DNA of 64,000 bases, from assembly GCF_017310645.1 (NCBI RefSeq), contig NZ_JAFLRH010000017.1, positions 186,001 to 250,000 on the forward strand, written 5' to 3'. Shown in pieces: positions 9,003 to 16,276 of the stretch. The stretch comes from Paradesulfitobacterium ferrireducens (GTDB lineage Bacteria; Bacillota; Desulfitobacteriia; Desulfitobacteriales; Desulfitobacteriaceae). The translations under genes were made by a program, and so were the position numbers. Position 1 is the stretch's first letter. Every line of letters begins with the position of its first letter. Under the pieces are notes generated by a model. The model made no database searches. It worked only from the letters and a program-made list of their open reading frames with translations, and had not been told where the DNA came from.

Positions 9003-10504
9003 CTACCATGACGCTTGTTTTATCACGAACCTTGTTAGCGGGCATATCTTTGGCCTTATTATCCCTGCCGTTGTTGATTGCTCTTTTAAGCATCTTGGCC
9101 AAAGATAAAAAAACCCTTACCTTTATCAATGCCGTGGGCGGGGTGGTGCTTGCCGGAACCGGGCTCATACTGGCTGGCTGGGTTTTTGGCACCGGCCCGC
9201 TGGCAGGGCTGCGCGGATTTATTTATATCGATGCTTTAAGCGCTTTTATCATCAGTATTATTGCGGTGGTAGGACTGACCTCGGCCTTATACTCCATCGC
9301 TTACACCGGGCGCGAGCTTGCGCAAGGGGAAATTTCTCCCCGGCGCTTGCATTGGTATTATTTTTGGTTTTATATCTTTATTTTTACGATGCTGGCCGTG
9401 GTGATGGCCGGGAACCTCGGAATCATGTGGGTGGCAATTGAAGGGACAACCTTGGCTTCTGCCCTCTTGGTAGGGTTTTATGAGAAGAAAACATCGCTGG
9501 AAGCAGCCTGGAAATATATTATTATCTGTACGGTCGGGATCATTTTCGCCTTATTTGGCACCATTCTGCTGCATTATGCTGCGGTCTCGGTCACGGGAGA
9601 GGGAGGTTCGCTGGATTGGCCGAGCCTGGTGGCCCAGGCCGGGCGCTTAAATCCAAAACTCCTTAAACTGGCGTTTATCTTTGCCCTGGTCGGGTATGGA
9701 ACCAAGGTGGGGCTGGCGCCGATGCATACCTGGCTCCCGGATGCCCACAGCCAGGCTCCGTCGCCGGTCAGCGCCATGCTCTCCGGAGTCTTGCTCAACT
9801 GCGCTCTCTACGGGATCTTGCGCTTTCATTTGATTGTATCCAAGTCGCTGGGGGCTTTTTCCTTCAACCTGTTGCTGGTTTTCGGACTGATTTCGATTGC
9901 GGTGGCTTTGCCGTTTATTATGGTCCAGCATGATCTGAAGCGCCTGTTCGCGTATTCAAGCATTGAACATATGGGGATCATCGCGGCCGCGATCGGCCTG
10001 GGCAGCCCCCTGGCTCTGTACGGGGCTTTTCTGCACATGCTCAATCACGCCCTGACCAAGTCCTTTCTCTTCTTCGCAGCCGGGAATGTGACCCAGCATT
10101 ACCGCACGAAAAAGATCGGGAAAATCAAAGGGGCCATCTCGGCTATGCCCGTTTCCGGAACCGCGCTTTTCCTGGGGGCGTTTGCGATTGGCGGGGCTCC
10201 TCCTTTTGGGATTTTCACGAGTGAGTTTACTATCTTAAGCGCGGGCTTTGCGGAGGGCAGATACGGGGCGGCCGGTCTGATGCTGGTCTTAATTACCCTG
10301 ATTTTTGCCGGGATTGTGTATACTGCGGCCAAGGTTGCCCTGGGAGCGCCTCCCGGGCGCATTAAGAAGGCTCTGGCAGATAGGTGGTCGCTCGCTGTGT
10401 TTGCCTTTACCTTCGCGCCAATGCTGGTGATGGGAGTTTATATTCCCCCATTTATGGATGGAATCTTGCGCCAGGTCGTTGCTGTGATGGCAGGGGGGAA
10501 TTAA
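8999..10504 (+). CDS. hyfF: hydrogenase-4 component F (NuoN/NuoM-like membrane subunit)
   Basis: This 501-residue polytopic protein is the second antiporter-like subunit. The MHTWLPDAHSQAPSP segment (about residues 241-255) corresponds to the proton-path motif of the family. The ATG overlaps the hyfE stop; an in-frame ATG at 9008 is an alternative. It is followed two bases later by hyfG. With HyfB it gives the complex two antiporter-like subunits, which suggests ion pumping coupled to hydrogen metabolism. Confidence 0.9.
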   Translation: MTTMTLVLSRTLLAGISLALLSLPLLIALLSILAKDKKTLTFINAVGGVVLAGTGLILAGWVFGTGPLAGLRGFIYIDALSAFIISIIAVVGLTSALYSIAYTGRELAQGEISPRRLHWYYFWFYIFIFTMLAVVMAGNLGIMWVAIEGTTLASALLVGFYEKKTSLEAAWKYIIICTVGIIFALFGTILLHYAAVSVTGEGGSLDWPSLVAQAGRLNPKLLKLAFIFALVGYGTKVGLAPMHTWLPDAHSQAPSPVSAMLSGVLLNCALYGILRFHLIVSKSLGAFSFNLLLVFGLISIAVALPFIMVQHDLKRLFAYSSIEHMGIIAAAIGLGSPLALYGAFLHMLNHALTKSFLFFAAGNVTQHYRTKKIGKIKGAISAMPVSGTALFLGAFAIGGAPPFGIFTSEFTILSAGFAEGRYGAAGLMLVLITLIFAGIVYTAAKVALGAPPGRIKKALADRWSLAVFAFTFAPMLVMGVYIPPFMDGILRQVVAVMAGGN

Positions 10505-10506
10505 GT

Positions 10507-12120
10507 ATGGGTAACAACGATACAGGAAATAAGTTTGGAAAGGAAGGTTTTATTGAAACTCTCTTGAAAGTTGTTAATAGCTCTGGCTTACCCGCTCAAG
10601 TTGAAATAGCCGGAAATGAAGTCCATTTGGCGATTCCGAAGGAGAAAGTCGCTGAGTTGGGTGCACACCTCTGCCGGGAGCAGGGGTTTGAGTTAATTCA
10701 GCTTCTGGGGAACGATGAGCGGGAGATTAACGGGCATTTTGCCCTGTATTATGTGTTTGCCCAGAATCATGAAGGACTGGTGGCGCTAGTGAAAATCGTG
10801 GTGCCGGAGGGAGAGCCGTCTTTTCCTTCCTTGACCCCGGTGGTGCCTGCGGCTCATTGGTATGAGCGGGAAATCCGGGACTTCTTCGGGCTGGAGCCGA
10901 AGGGGCATCCGGATATCCGCCGCCTGGCCCTGCATAAAGATTGGCCCAAAGGGCTTTTTCCCCTGCGCAAGGACTTCAAGCTTCGGACGGAAGTGCCGCG
11001 CACCGGCGGCAAGTTCACGTTCAGCCGGGTAGAAGGGGAAGGGGTGATGCAAATCCCTGTAGGCCCGATCCATGCCGGGATAATTGAACCCGGGCATTTC
11101 CGCTTTAGTGCTGTAGGGGAAAATGTACTCAATCTGGAGGCCCGCTTTTTCTATACCCACCGGGGCATGGAGAAAACGGCGGAGGGCAAAACCCCCCGCC
11201 AGGGAGTGCTGCTAGCCGAGCGCATCTGCGGAGCCTGCTCTTTCTCGCATTCCAGCGCCTATTGCCTGGCTGTGGAGAAATTGTCCGGAACGGTTATCCC
11301 CAGGCGGGCGGAGTTTATCCGGACGGTTGGCCTGGAGCTGGAGCGCCTCTATAACCATATCGGCGATGTCGGGAATATCTGCGCCGGGGTAGGCTTTGCT
11401 TTCGGCACCATGCACGGGGCCAGGCTCAAAGAGGAGATGCAGCACCTGAATGAGACGGTCTTTGGCAGCCGCTTTCTGCGCGGAATTAACACTCCCGGCG
11501 GGGTCAGGCGTGATCTCAAAGCGGAAGATGCCCGCCTGATCTTGGATACCTTAGAGCGGGTAGAAAGAGAATTCCGGGAGCTAACGGAGATTCTCCTGAC
11601 CACGGAATCTTACCTGGACCGGGTTCAGGGCACAGGGATTCTACGCCCGGAGATTGCGCGCGCTCTGCACGCCGTGGGCCCGGCAGCCAGGGCCGCTGGG
11701 ATTGGGCGGGATGCGCGGCGCGATCTGCCCCATTTAGTATATCAAAGCCTGGAGTTTAAGGTTCCCGTATATGCGGAGGGGGACGTATTGTCCCGGGTGA
11801 AAGTGCGTATAGACGAGACCTTTGAGTCCATCGGGCTGATCAGGCAGGCGTTGAAGCTGATGCCGCCCGGAGAGCTGCGGGTCCTCCTGGGAGAACTGCC
11901 CCCATACGGATATGCCGTTGGGATTACCGAATCGGCCCGGGGTGAGAACGTGCACTTTGTCATGGCCGGGCCGGACGGTACGGTTTTCAGGCATATGGTG
12001 CGTTCCGCTTCCTACTGCAATTGGGCGGTGGTTCCGTCGACCGTGCCGGGCAATATCGTGCCCGATTTTCCTCTGATTAATAAAAGCTTTGAACTTTGCT
12101 ACTCGTGTTTGGACCGCTAA
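10507..12120 (+). CDS. hyfG: group 4 [NiFe] hydrogenase large subunit (NuoC-NuoD-like fusion)
   Basis: The 537-residue protein has an N-terminal NuoC-like domain (about 1-155) and a NuoD/HycE-like catalytic domain (about 175-537). Both nickel-binding CxxC motifs are present: RICGACSFSHS with Cys241 and Cys244, and CYSC with Cys531 and Cys534. These are the ligands of the NiFe(CN)2CO site, so the enzyme should be a true hydrogenase rather than a complex I subunit. The protein ends only three residues after the second motif, so it has no C-terminal tail of the kind removed by maturation proteases. ATG 10507 follows the hyfF stop directly. Confidence 0.92.
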   Translation: MGNNDTGNKFGKEGFIETLLKVVNSSGLPAQVEIAGNEVHLAIPKEKVAELGAHLCREQGFELIQLLGNDEREINGHFALYYVFAQNHEGLVALVKIVVPEGEPSFPSLTPVVPAAHWYEREIRDFFGLEPKGHPDIRRLALHKDWPKGLFPLRKDFKLRTEVPRTGGKFTFSRVEGEGVMQIPVGPIHAGIIEPGHFRFSAVGENVLNLEARFFYTHRGMEKTAEGKTPRQGVLLAERICGACSFSHSSAYCLAVEKLSGTVIPRRAEFIRTVGLELERLYNHIGDVGNICAGVGFAFGTMHGARLKEEMQHLNETVFGSRFLRGINTPGGVRRDLKAEDARLILDTLERVEREFRELTEILLTTESYLDRVQGTGILRPEIARALHAVGPAARAAGIGRDARRDLPHLVYQSLEFKVPVYAEGDVLSRVKVRIDETFESIGLIRQALKLMPPGELRVLLGELPPYGYAVGITESARGENVHFVMAGPDGTVFRHMVRSASYCNWAVVPSTVPGNIVPDFPLINKSFELCYSCLDR

Positions 12121-12133
12121 GGAGGCATATGAG

Positions 12134-12889
12134 ATGCTCAGGTTATTTCAAAAGAGCATAAAGACAGGGATCGTTACCACATCCTACCCGGAGCAGCCGG
12201 ATTTCCCGGCGGAAGGTTTCCGGGGCTTGCCGGCGCGGGCGCAGGAGAAGTGCCACCAGTGCGGCAACTGTGCCGAGGTTTGCCTGAGCGGGGCGATAAC
12301 TGTGAGGCAGGGTGATTCAAATACTTCCGGTGTATTTTGGACGCTTGATCCCAAGCGCTGCCTTTTTTGCGGGTATTGTGCCGAGGACTGCCCGAGCGGA
12401 GCGATCACCATGGGCAGGGAATTTGAGTTGGCAGAGAGGGCGGAAATGCCAGAGCTTGCTGACGGTGTTAAGTCCGAATCAGATAATGTAAAGAAGATTT
12501 TCGGCCGCTCCGTGCACATTCGCCATCTGGATGCCGGCTCCTGCAACGGGTGTGATTGGGAAATGACAACCCTGACCGGCCCGGTTTACGATGTGCAGCG
12601 CCTGGGCTTTGATTTTGTGGCTTCTCCCCGCCATGCGGATATCTTAATGGTAACCGGCCCGGTGACCAGAAATCTGGAAATCGCCGCCCTTAAAACATAC
12701 CGGGCGACACCGGCACCGAAGCTAGTGGTCGCCGTGGGCACGTGTGCTTGCAGCGGCGGAATCTGCGGCAAGAATTATACCAGCGCGGGCGGGGTCAATC
12801 AGATCCTGCCGGTGGATGTATATATTCCCGGCTGCCCGCCCCGTCCCCAGGCATTGATTCGGGGATTGCTCAAGGCCGTGGGGCGCTAA
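12134..12889 (+). CDS. fused 2[4Fe-4S] ferredoxin-like and hydrogenase small subunit (HyfH-HyfI fusion)
   Basis: The 251-residue protein joins two subunits that are separate in Hyc and Hyf. Residues about 40-90 hold two CxxCxxCxxxC iron-sulfur motifs (CHQCGNCAEVC and CLFCGYCAEDC). Residues about 125-251 form the NuoB-like small subunit with CNGC, a GTCACSGG segment and GCPPRP for the proximal cluster. The order matches electron flow from ferredoxin-type clusters to the NiFe site. AAGGAGG at 12119-12125 supports ATG 12134. It is the last hydrogenase gene seen; HyfA, HyfD, formate dehydrogenase and maturation genes are absent from the window. Confidence 0.9.
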   Translation: MLRLFQKSIKTGIVTTSYPEQPDFPAEGFRGLPARAQEKCHQCGNCAEVCLSGAITVRQGDSNTSGVFWTLDPKRCLFCGYCAEDCPSGAITMGREFELAERAEMPELADGVKSESDNVKKIFGRSVHIRHLDAGSCNGCDWEMTTLTGPVYDVQRLGFDFVASPRHADILMVTGPVTRNLEIAALKTYRATPAPKLVVAVGTCACSGGICGKNYTSAGGVNQILPVDVYIPGCPPRPQALIRGLLKAVGR

Positions 12890-12920
12890 ACTACAGTTAG
12901 CTTCAATTTCAGAAGGTGTC

Positions 12921-13016
12921 TTATTGATTTAACTTCTGCAACATTTTGTGAGGTACAGAATTTATCCGATTCAATAACGTTCCATCTAAATCGAGAATAA
13001 GTCCTTGTAATTTCAT
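12921..13016 (-). pseudogene. truncated HAD-family phosphatase (first 31 residues only)
   Basis: The minus strand has a good ribosome site (AAAGGAG), an ATG at 13016 and a 31-codon frame. It begins with the HAD motif I, LILDLDGTLL, and stops at TAA 12921. Full-length enzymes of this family have 200 or more residues, so this is the 5' remnant of a gene whose body is gone. It lies between the end of the hydrogenase operon and the accessory island, which suggests a deletion or insertion at this boundary. It could still be translated, but no function is expected. Confidence 0.6.
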
Positions 13017-13049
13017 ACTGAACGCTCCTTTATTGATTCAGCTAGCGGT

Positions 13050-13056
13050 GTTAGAT
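13050..13056 (+). other. GTTAGAT, possible left boundary of the attC-like cassette array
   Basis: The heptamer GTTAGAT fits the integron core-site consensus GTTRRRY. It stands immediately before the hicB remnant and has no palindrome to its left, as expected for an attachment site or the end of a lost repeat. A seven-base word alone is weak evidence; it gains weight only from the three attC-like repeats to its right. Confidence 0.3.
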
Positions 13057-13059
13057 AAC

Positions 13060-13353
13060 TTAAAATCTATGCCCAATGCCTTTTGATAATTGATGAACAA
13101 TTAGCTGGTTTAAACTAATATTTTCATCTTTGGCCATCTGTGAAAGAGTACGGTGTAACGATTTAGGCATTCTAACCCTCAATTGCCCCGAAAATTCATC
13201 AGTTGTAGGTTCAGGGATAGTTCTTCCTAGTTCTAAACTAGTTTCAATCCATTCCCTTTTCGCACTGTTAAGATTTTCAACCGCTTCTTCCACGGATTCA
13301 CCGTCTGCCATACACCCAGGTAATAAAGGTATTTCGGCGAACCACCCGCTGCC
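13060..13353 (-). pseudogene. 5'-truncated HicB-type antitoxin
   Basis: Reading on the minus strand, the frame opens after a stop at 13354-13356 and encodes GWFAEIPLLPGCMADG, the conserved core of HicB. A C-terminal ribbon-helix-helix-like segment (RVRMPKSLHRTLSQMA) follows. The first 20 or so residues with the normal start are missing and no hicA toxin gene is adjacent. An internal ATG at 13311 could give an 83-residue DNA-binding fragment. In intact systems HicB neutralises the HicA mRNA interferase and represses the operon. The truncation lies just next to the attC-like repeat at 13372. Confidence 0.7.
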
Positions 13354-13371
13354 TTACAAGCCGATTTCATA

Positions 13372-13446
13372 TGACGTCTCGAGTATTGCCGACGCGTCCC
13401 AACGACTTGCATCTCTGCAAAGTGTTGGGAATACGCCAATTAGCTG
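13372..13446 (+). repeat. attC-like palindromic repeat A
   Basis: An imperfect palindrome has outer arms GTATTGCCGAC (13383-13393) and GTTGGGAATAC (13424-13434) and an inner pair CCCAAC/GTTGGG. Over 54 aligned bases it matches repeat B (13962-14037) at 44 positions without gaps. It ends with ATTAGCT, close to the GTTRRRY core-site consensus of integron attC sites. The left simple site is degenerate (TGACGT instead of CTAAC). Confidence 0.55.
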
Positions 13447-13497
13447 AAGTGTTCCCGTTCTTTTCAAATTATCTCCTCGAGATTATATCGCTTCATA

Positions 13498-13884
13498 TTG
13501 AATAATATCCTTGAGATTCACAGAGAAGCCATTCAATTGTTTGCCGGAAGTTTCGAATTCTACAGAGATACGGAGAGCAAAATTAAAAGCATTCTTGACC
13601 AGCAATACCCTCATTTCGGTTATGATAAATATCCAACTCTCTTTCAGATAGCTGCGATGCTTTGGTACTTTTTTACCAAAAACCACTGTTTCGTGGATGG
13701 CAATAAAAGAGTTGGTTTTTATGCGGCGGCAATCCTCTTAAAGATTAATGGTTATTCGGATCAAGTGAATGACGATGAAGCCTATGACAAAGCAATTCAG
13801 ATAACGTGTTCACAACTAACCGGTAAGGATATAGATAATAATATTTATGAACTTTCAGAGTGGCTAAAAATGCGATTCACTTGA
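13498..13884 (+). CDS. Fic/Doc-family toxin (death-on-curing type)
   Basis: The 128-residue protein carries the Fic motif HCFVDGNKR at about residues 63-71, matching HxFx[DN]GNKR. In Doc and Fic enzymes this motif transfers phosphate or AMP to target proteins. Length and helices fit the compact Doc group. The start is uncertain: TTG 13498 has no clear ribosome site, and the usual N-terminal segment before LEIHREAI is short or missing, so the gene may be 5' truncated. No Phd antitoxin is adjacent. It lies alone between attC-like repeats A and B. Confidence 0.75.
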   Translation: MNNILEIHREAIQLFAGSFEFYRDTESKIKSILDQQYPHFGYDKYPTLFQIAAMLWYFFTKNHCFVDGNKRVGFYAAAILLKINGYSDQVNDDEAYDKAIQITCSQLTGKDIDNNIYELSEWLKMRFT

Positions 13885-13961
13885 ATTAAGCAGATCTTGT
13901 TCCTAAGGATCTGTTTTTCTTTTACCCCTAACCTCTAAAGCTAGCATGCAAGGAACATTTC

Positions 13962-14037
13962 AGCTAACGTTGTGTGTATTACCGACGCGACCCAACCGCA
14001 TTCATCTATGCTAAGTGTCGGTAATACGCTGTTAGAC
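13962..14037 (+). repeat. attC-like palindromic repeat B
   Basis: This is the best-preserved member of the three repeats. CTAAC (13964-13968) and GTTAG (14031-14035) form the outer simple sites and GTTAGAC (14031-14037) matches GTTRRRY exactly. The inner arms GTATTACCGAC (13976-13986) and GTCGGTAATAC (14017-14027) are perfect complements. The spacers are unequal, 7 bases on the left and 3 on the right, leaving extrahelical bases as in attC sites. Total length of about 76 bp is within the attC range. Confidence 0.6.
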
Positions 14038-14090
14038 GATGGCCACCCTTCTTAAGAAAATAGCACTGAATTATACCAATGCTTCAGTGC

Positions 14091-14417
14091 CTAAGTTAGA
14101 AGCTTTTCTAATTGGGGTTTTAATCTCGGTAATTCACGGACAACTACATTCCAGACAGTTCTTAAGTCCACACCCATATAATTGTGAATCAAGATATCTC
14201 TCAAACCTGCCATTTCTCTCCATGGAATATCCGGATTTTGATCCCTAAAATTTCCCGATAACCGTTTCGTGGCTTCACCAATTATTTCAAGATTCCTTAT
14301 TACTCCATCTTGGACAAGACTGGATGTCATAAAATCTTCTTCTCCATTCGAAGTATACTTTTCAATTTTAAGAATACACTCCAGGATATTTTGTAAATAA
14401 ACTTTATCTTCCTTCAC
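14091..14417 (-). CDS. hepT: HepT-like HEPN ribonuclease toxin (DUF86)
   Basis: The 108-residue helical protein has the HEPN catalytic motif RDILIHNY (Rx4HxY) in its C-terminal third. In the HepT/MntA system this RNase is blocked when the partner nucleotidyltransferase adds AMP to the motif tyrosine. GTG 14417 was chosen because it overlaps the TGA of mntA as GTGA, the usual coupled arrangement; a longer frame to 14459 lies inside mntA. The pair is flanked by attC-like repeats B and C and reads opposite to the Fic gene. Confidence 0.85.
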   Translation of the reverse strand: MKEDKVYLQNILECILKIEKYTSNGEEDFMTSSLVQDGVIRNLEIIGEATKRLSGNFRDQNPDIPWREMAGLRDILIHNYMGVDLRTVWNVVVRELPRLKPQLEKLLT

Positions 14418-14704
14418 AGTTCTTGCGCCTCCCCGATTATTGATTTCTCGAGAGTCCAATGAACTGAGGTCGGAGTGACTATATCAACATTTCTACCAAG
14501 AACACCTTCAAGAGATTGCTTTAGTGCTATCAAGTCAAACAGCGAACACTCTTTGTCACACTCAACCAAAAAGTCTATATCACTATTTGGAGACTCCTCA
14601 CCCCTAACGACAGAGCCAAATATCTTAACATTCTTAACCCTGTGGCGTGACGCAAGCTCTAGTATTTCAGAACGTCTATCCCTAATTTGAGCTAAGATGC
14701 TCAT
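14414..14704 (-). CDS. mntA: MntA-like minimal nucleotidyltransferase antitoxin
   Basis: The 96-residue protein shows the minimal nucleotidyltransferase signature GSVVRGEESPNSDIDF, with the GS turn and the DxD metal-binding aspartates near residues 31-46. GGAGG lies 8 bases before ATG 14704, which is preferred to the GTG at 14713 inside that site. It overlaps hepT by four bases. The protein is expected to AMPylate and silence HepT. It is the upstream gene of the minus-strand operon in the third cassette-like segment. Confidence 0.85.
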   Translation of the reverse strand: MSILAQIRDRRSEILELASRHRVKNVKIFGSVVRGEESPNSDIDFLVECDKECSLFDLIALKQSLEGVLGRNVDIVTPTSVHWTLEKSIIGEAQEL

Positions 14705-14774
14705 GAGAATCACCTCCAGAATTATTATACCTTATTTTTACAATACCGGAAAGACAAGCTTGCAAGTGGCTGTC

Positions 14775-14862
14775 GTCTAACGTCTTTTTCCCGACACGTG
14801 TCGTAAATACTCAGTTGTAAAGCTGTATTTACGACTCCGGTGTCGGGAATATCTACTTTAGT
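14775..14862 (+). repeat. attC-like palindromic repeat C
   Basis: GTCTAAC (14775-14781) matches the inverse core consensus RYYYAAC. Outer arms TTCCCGACAC (14788-14797) and GTGTCGGGAA (14840-14849) pair perfectly. Inner arms GTCGTAAATAC (14800-14810) and GTATTTACGAC (14825-14835) also pair perfectly around a 14-base loop. The right end, GTGTCGGGAATA followed by TTTAG, aligns with repeats A and B. The right simple site is degenerate. Confidence 0.55.
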
Positions 14863-14869
14863 AGCTATT

Positions 14870-15067
14870 CTACATCGCTAGGATTTCTCTCGCTTTATCC
14901 ACGATCTCGTCTGGGTTGAAGGGCTTGGTCATGTAGAGATTGGCCCCGACTTCCTGGCCTTTTTGTTTGTCGAATTCGTTCATTTTCGGCATCATAACAT
15001 CGAGAAAGACATCGCCTTGAAAAAAAGCTTCAACTACTCCCGAGTCAAATTGGGCACCGGCATTAAT
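14870..15067 (-). pseudogene. fragment combining HD-GYP-like and response-regulator receiver sequence
   Basis: A 65-codon minus-strand frame has no start codon at its 5' end and ends at TAG 14870. It begins with GAQFDSGVVEAF, like the end of an HD-GYP domain. It then continues as LDVMMPKM and the receiver C-terminus GANLYMTKPFNPDEIV. Receiver sequence between these parts is missing. This looks like the remains of one or two signalling genes joined by deletion next to the accessory island. The segment 15068-15264 upstream shows no gene. Confidence 0.55.
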
Positions 15068-15264
15068 TTAACATATTTATTCTTGATGCCATTTCATGAT
15101 TCCTGCCCAAAAATGGGAGTTATTTTAACTGATTGAAGATTGAGTATTTTTGCATTGGTAAAATACTTTTGTTGCTCAATAAAGGGGCCGAAAATTATGG
15201 AGGTTTTAGAAAAAACACAGGATTAAACTGTATGGAATAATATGGTATGAAGGGGGGTGCGGGA

Positions 15265-15969
15265 ATGGGTCAGCGGGATGAATTGAAGGGTCAATACCCA
15301 CCTCATATTTGGTATCCGCCACAACAGTACCCTATAAATTCACCTTTTGTCGGGGAAGGGAAGGGAGCCTTCAACTCCTCTAAGCCTTTCCTAAAACCTG
15401 AGCATGAGTCTGCGCGACCTACGGAACGTGATATTGTGAGTGCTGATATTTGGCCTTTATTGCCCTCCGCTGTTGGGGCCGGAGTAGCGATTTTATTGCT
15501 GCTTATGGCAAACCATAAGCAATGGAAGGATGAGAGCGATAAAGGGAGTAAAGGATATTCTGAGCCTCAGGATACTCCGGTCGGGTCGGCAGTCGTCGTC
15601 ATTTATTCAATTATTGCAACGGCAGGAGTGTCATACTATGTGTTCAGGGTGTTGACAGCTAACGACGGGCATATGATTACAGCATTTATTCCGGTTGTCT
15701 CGGCCATTACTCTATTAATGATTTATTTTGCAGTTGCTTATGACCTCGAATATCACATGGTTCCGGGAAGCTTTACGGGAGAGCATATTGGAGATGACAT
15801 CGTCACCGAATTATTTACCTTTGTTTATTTTAGTGTTACGACCTTTGCTACAGCAAGCATGGGAGACTTCTCGCCAATCAGTAATGCCTCAAGAATGCTT
15901 GTAACTCTTGAAGTCTTGTTCTTTGTATATATCTTTACAATGGGAATTGTCTTTTTTGCCGATTCCTAA
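15265..15969 (+). CDS. potassium-channel-like membrane protein with atypical filter
   Basis: The 234-residue protein has a proline-rich N-terminal 50 residues, then four hydrophobic helices (about 60-78, 105-127, 133-155 and 195-230). The last pair encloses a pore-like loop, SVTTFATASMGDFSP, which aligns with the T-T-x-G-Y-G-D-x-P filter of two-helix ion channels, but GYG is replaced. It may conduct another ion or be non-conducting. AAGGGGGG seven bases before ATG 15265 supports this start over ATG 15247. It converges with the sporulation operon. Confidence 0.65.
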   Translation: MGQRDELKGQYPPHIWYPPQQYPINSPFVGEGKGAFNSSKPFLKPEHESARPTERDIVSADIWPLLPSAVGAGVAILLLLMANHKQWKDESDKGSKGYSEPQDTPVGSAVVVIYSIIATAGVSYYVFRVLTANDGHMITAFIPVVSAITLLMIYFAVAYDLEYHMVPGSFTGEHIGDDIVTELFTFVYFSVTTFATASMGDFSPISNASRMLVTLEVLFFVYIFTMGIVFFADS

Positions 15970-16013
15970 GAGTGAGGAATTAACAATTTAATGATTACTA
16001 CCCAAAAATAGGG

Positions 16014-16042
16014 AGAGGAGGGTTAGCTGCCCCCCTCTGATT
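16014..16042. terminator. bidirectional hairpin between the channel gene and the spoVA operon
   Basis: AGAGGAGGG and CCCCCCTCT pair with one mismatch around a short loop, with T-rich sequence on the plus side. It lies in the 76-base gap between two convergent genes and can serve both. Confidence 0.6.
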
Positions 16043-16045
16043 TTA

Positions 16046-16249
16046 CTAGTGCTTATATTGAGGTTCTTGCTCCTCTGTATACTTCTGCCTTCCCTGCAAT
16101 GTTGCAAGGGCATCGTCAAAAGTCTGGGCCAGCTGCTGGAATGTTTGCTTTGCTGTTTGGTCTTGAGTTTCCAACGCAAAGGTTTTCATAGTAGCTGCCG
16201 CACTTTGCACGGTGGCTATCGCTTTGGACATCTGTGTTCCTACGGTCAT
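16046..16249 (-). CDS. DUF1657 small protein, end of the spoVA operon
   Basis: The 67-residue, probably helical protein belongs to DUF1657, a family found in spore-formers beside spoVA genes. The segment TFALETQDQTAKQ is shared, with changes, by the other DUF1657 copies in this window. AAGGGAGGTGAG just before ATG 16249 fixes the start. It follows spoVAE by 27 bases. Its function is not established; the context suggests a spore-membrane role. Confidence 0.85.
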   Translation of the reverse strand: MTVGTQMSKAIATVQSAAATMKTFALETQDQTAKQTFQQLAQTFDDALATLQGRQKYTEEQEPQYKH

Positions 16250-16276
16250 TTTCTCACCTCCCTTCGCCAAGCCGGC

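Noticed and set aside
10384-10506. Longer N-terminus for the hydrogenase large subunit
   Set aside because: The extra codons lie inside hyfF in another frame and do not resemble NuoC; ATG 10507 fits the family.
14039-14248. 69-codon plus-strand frame opposite hepT
   Set aside because: It is antisense to a clear HEPN gene and begins inside repeat B.
12900-15070. Prophage or insertion sequence as the source of the accessory island
   Set aside because: No transposase, integrase or phage gene and no terminal inverted repeats with target duplications were seen.
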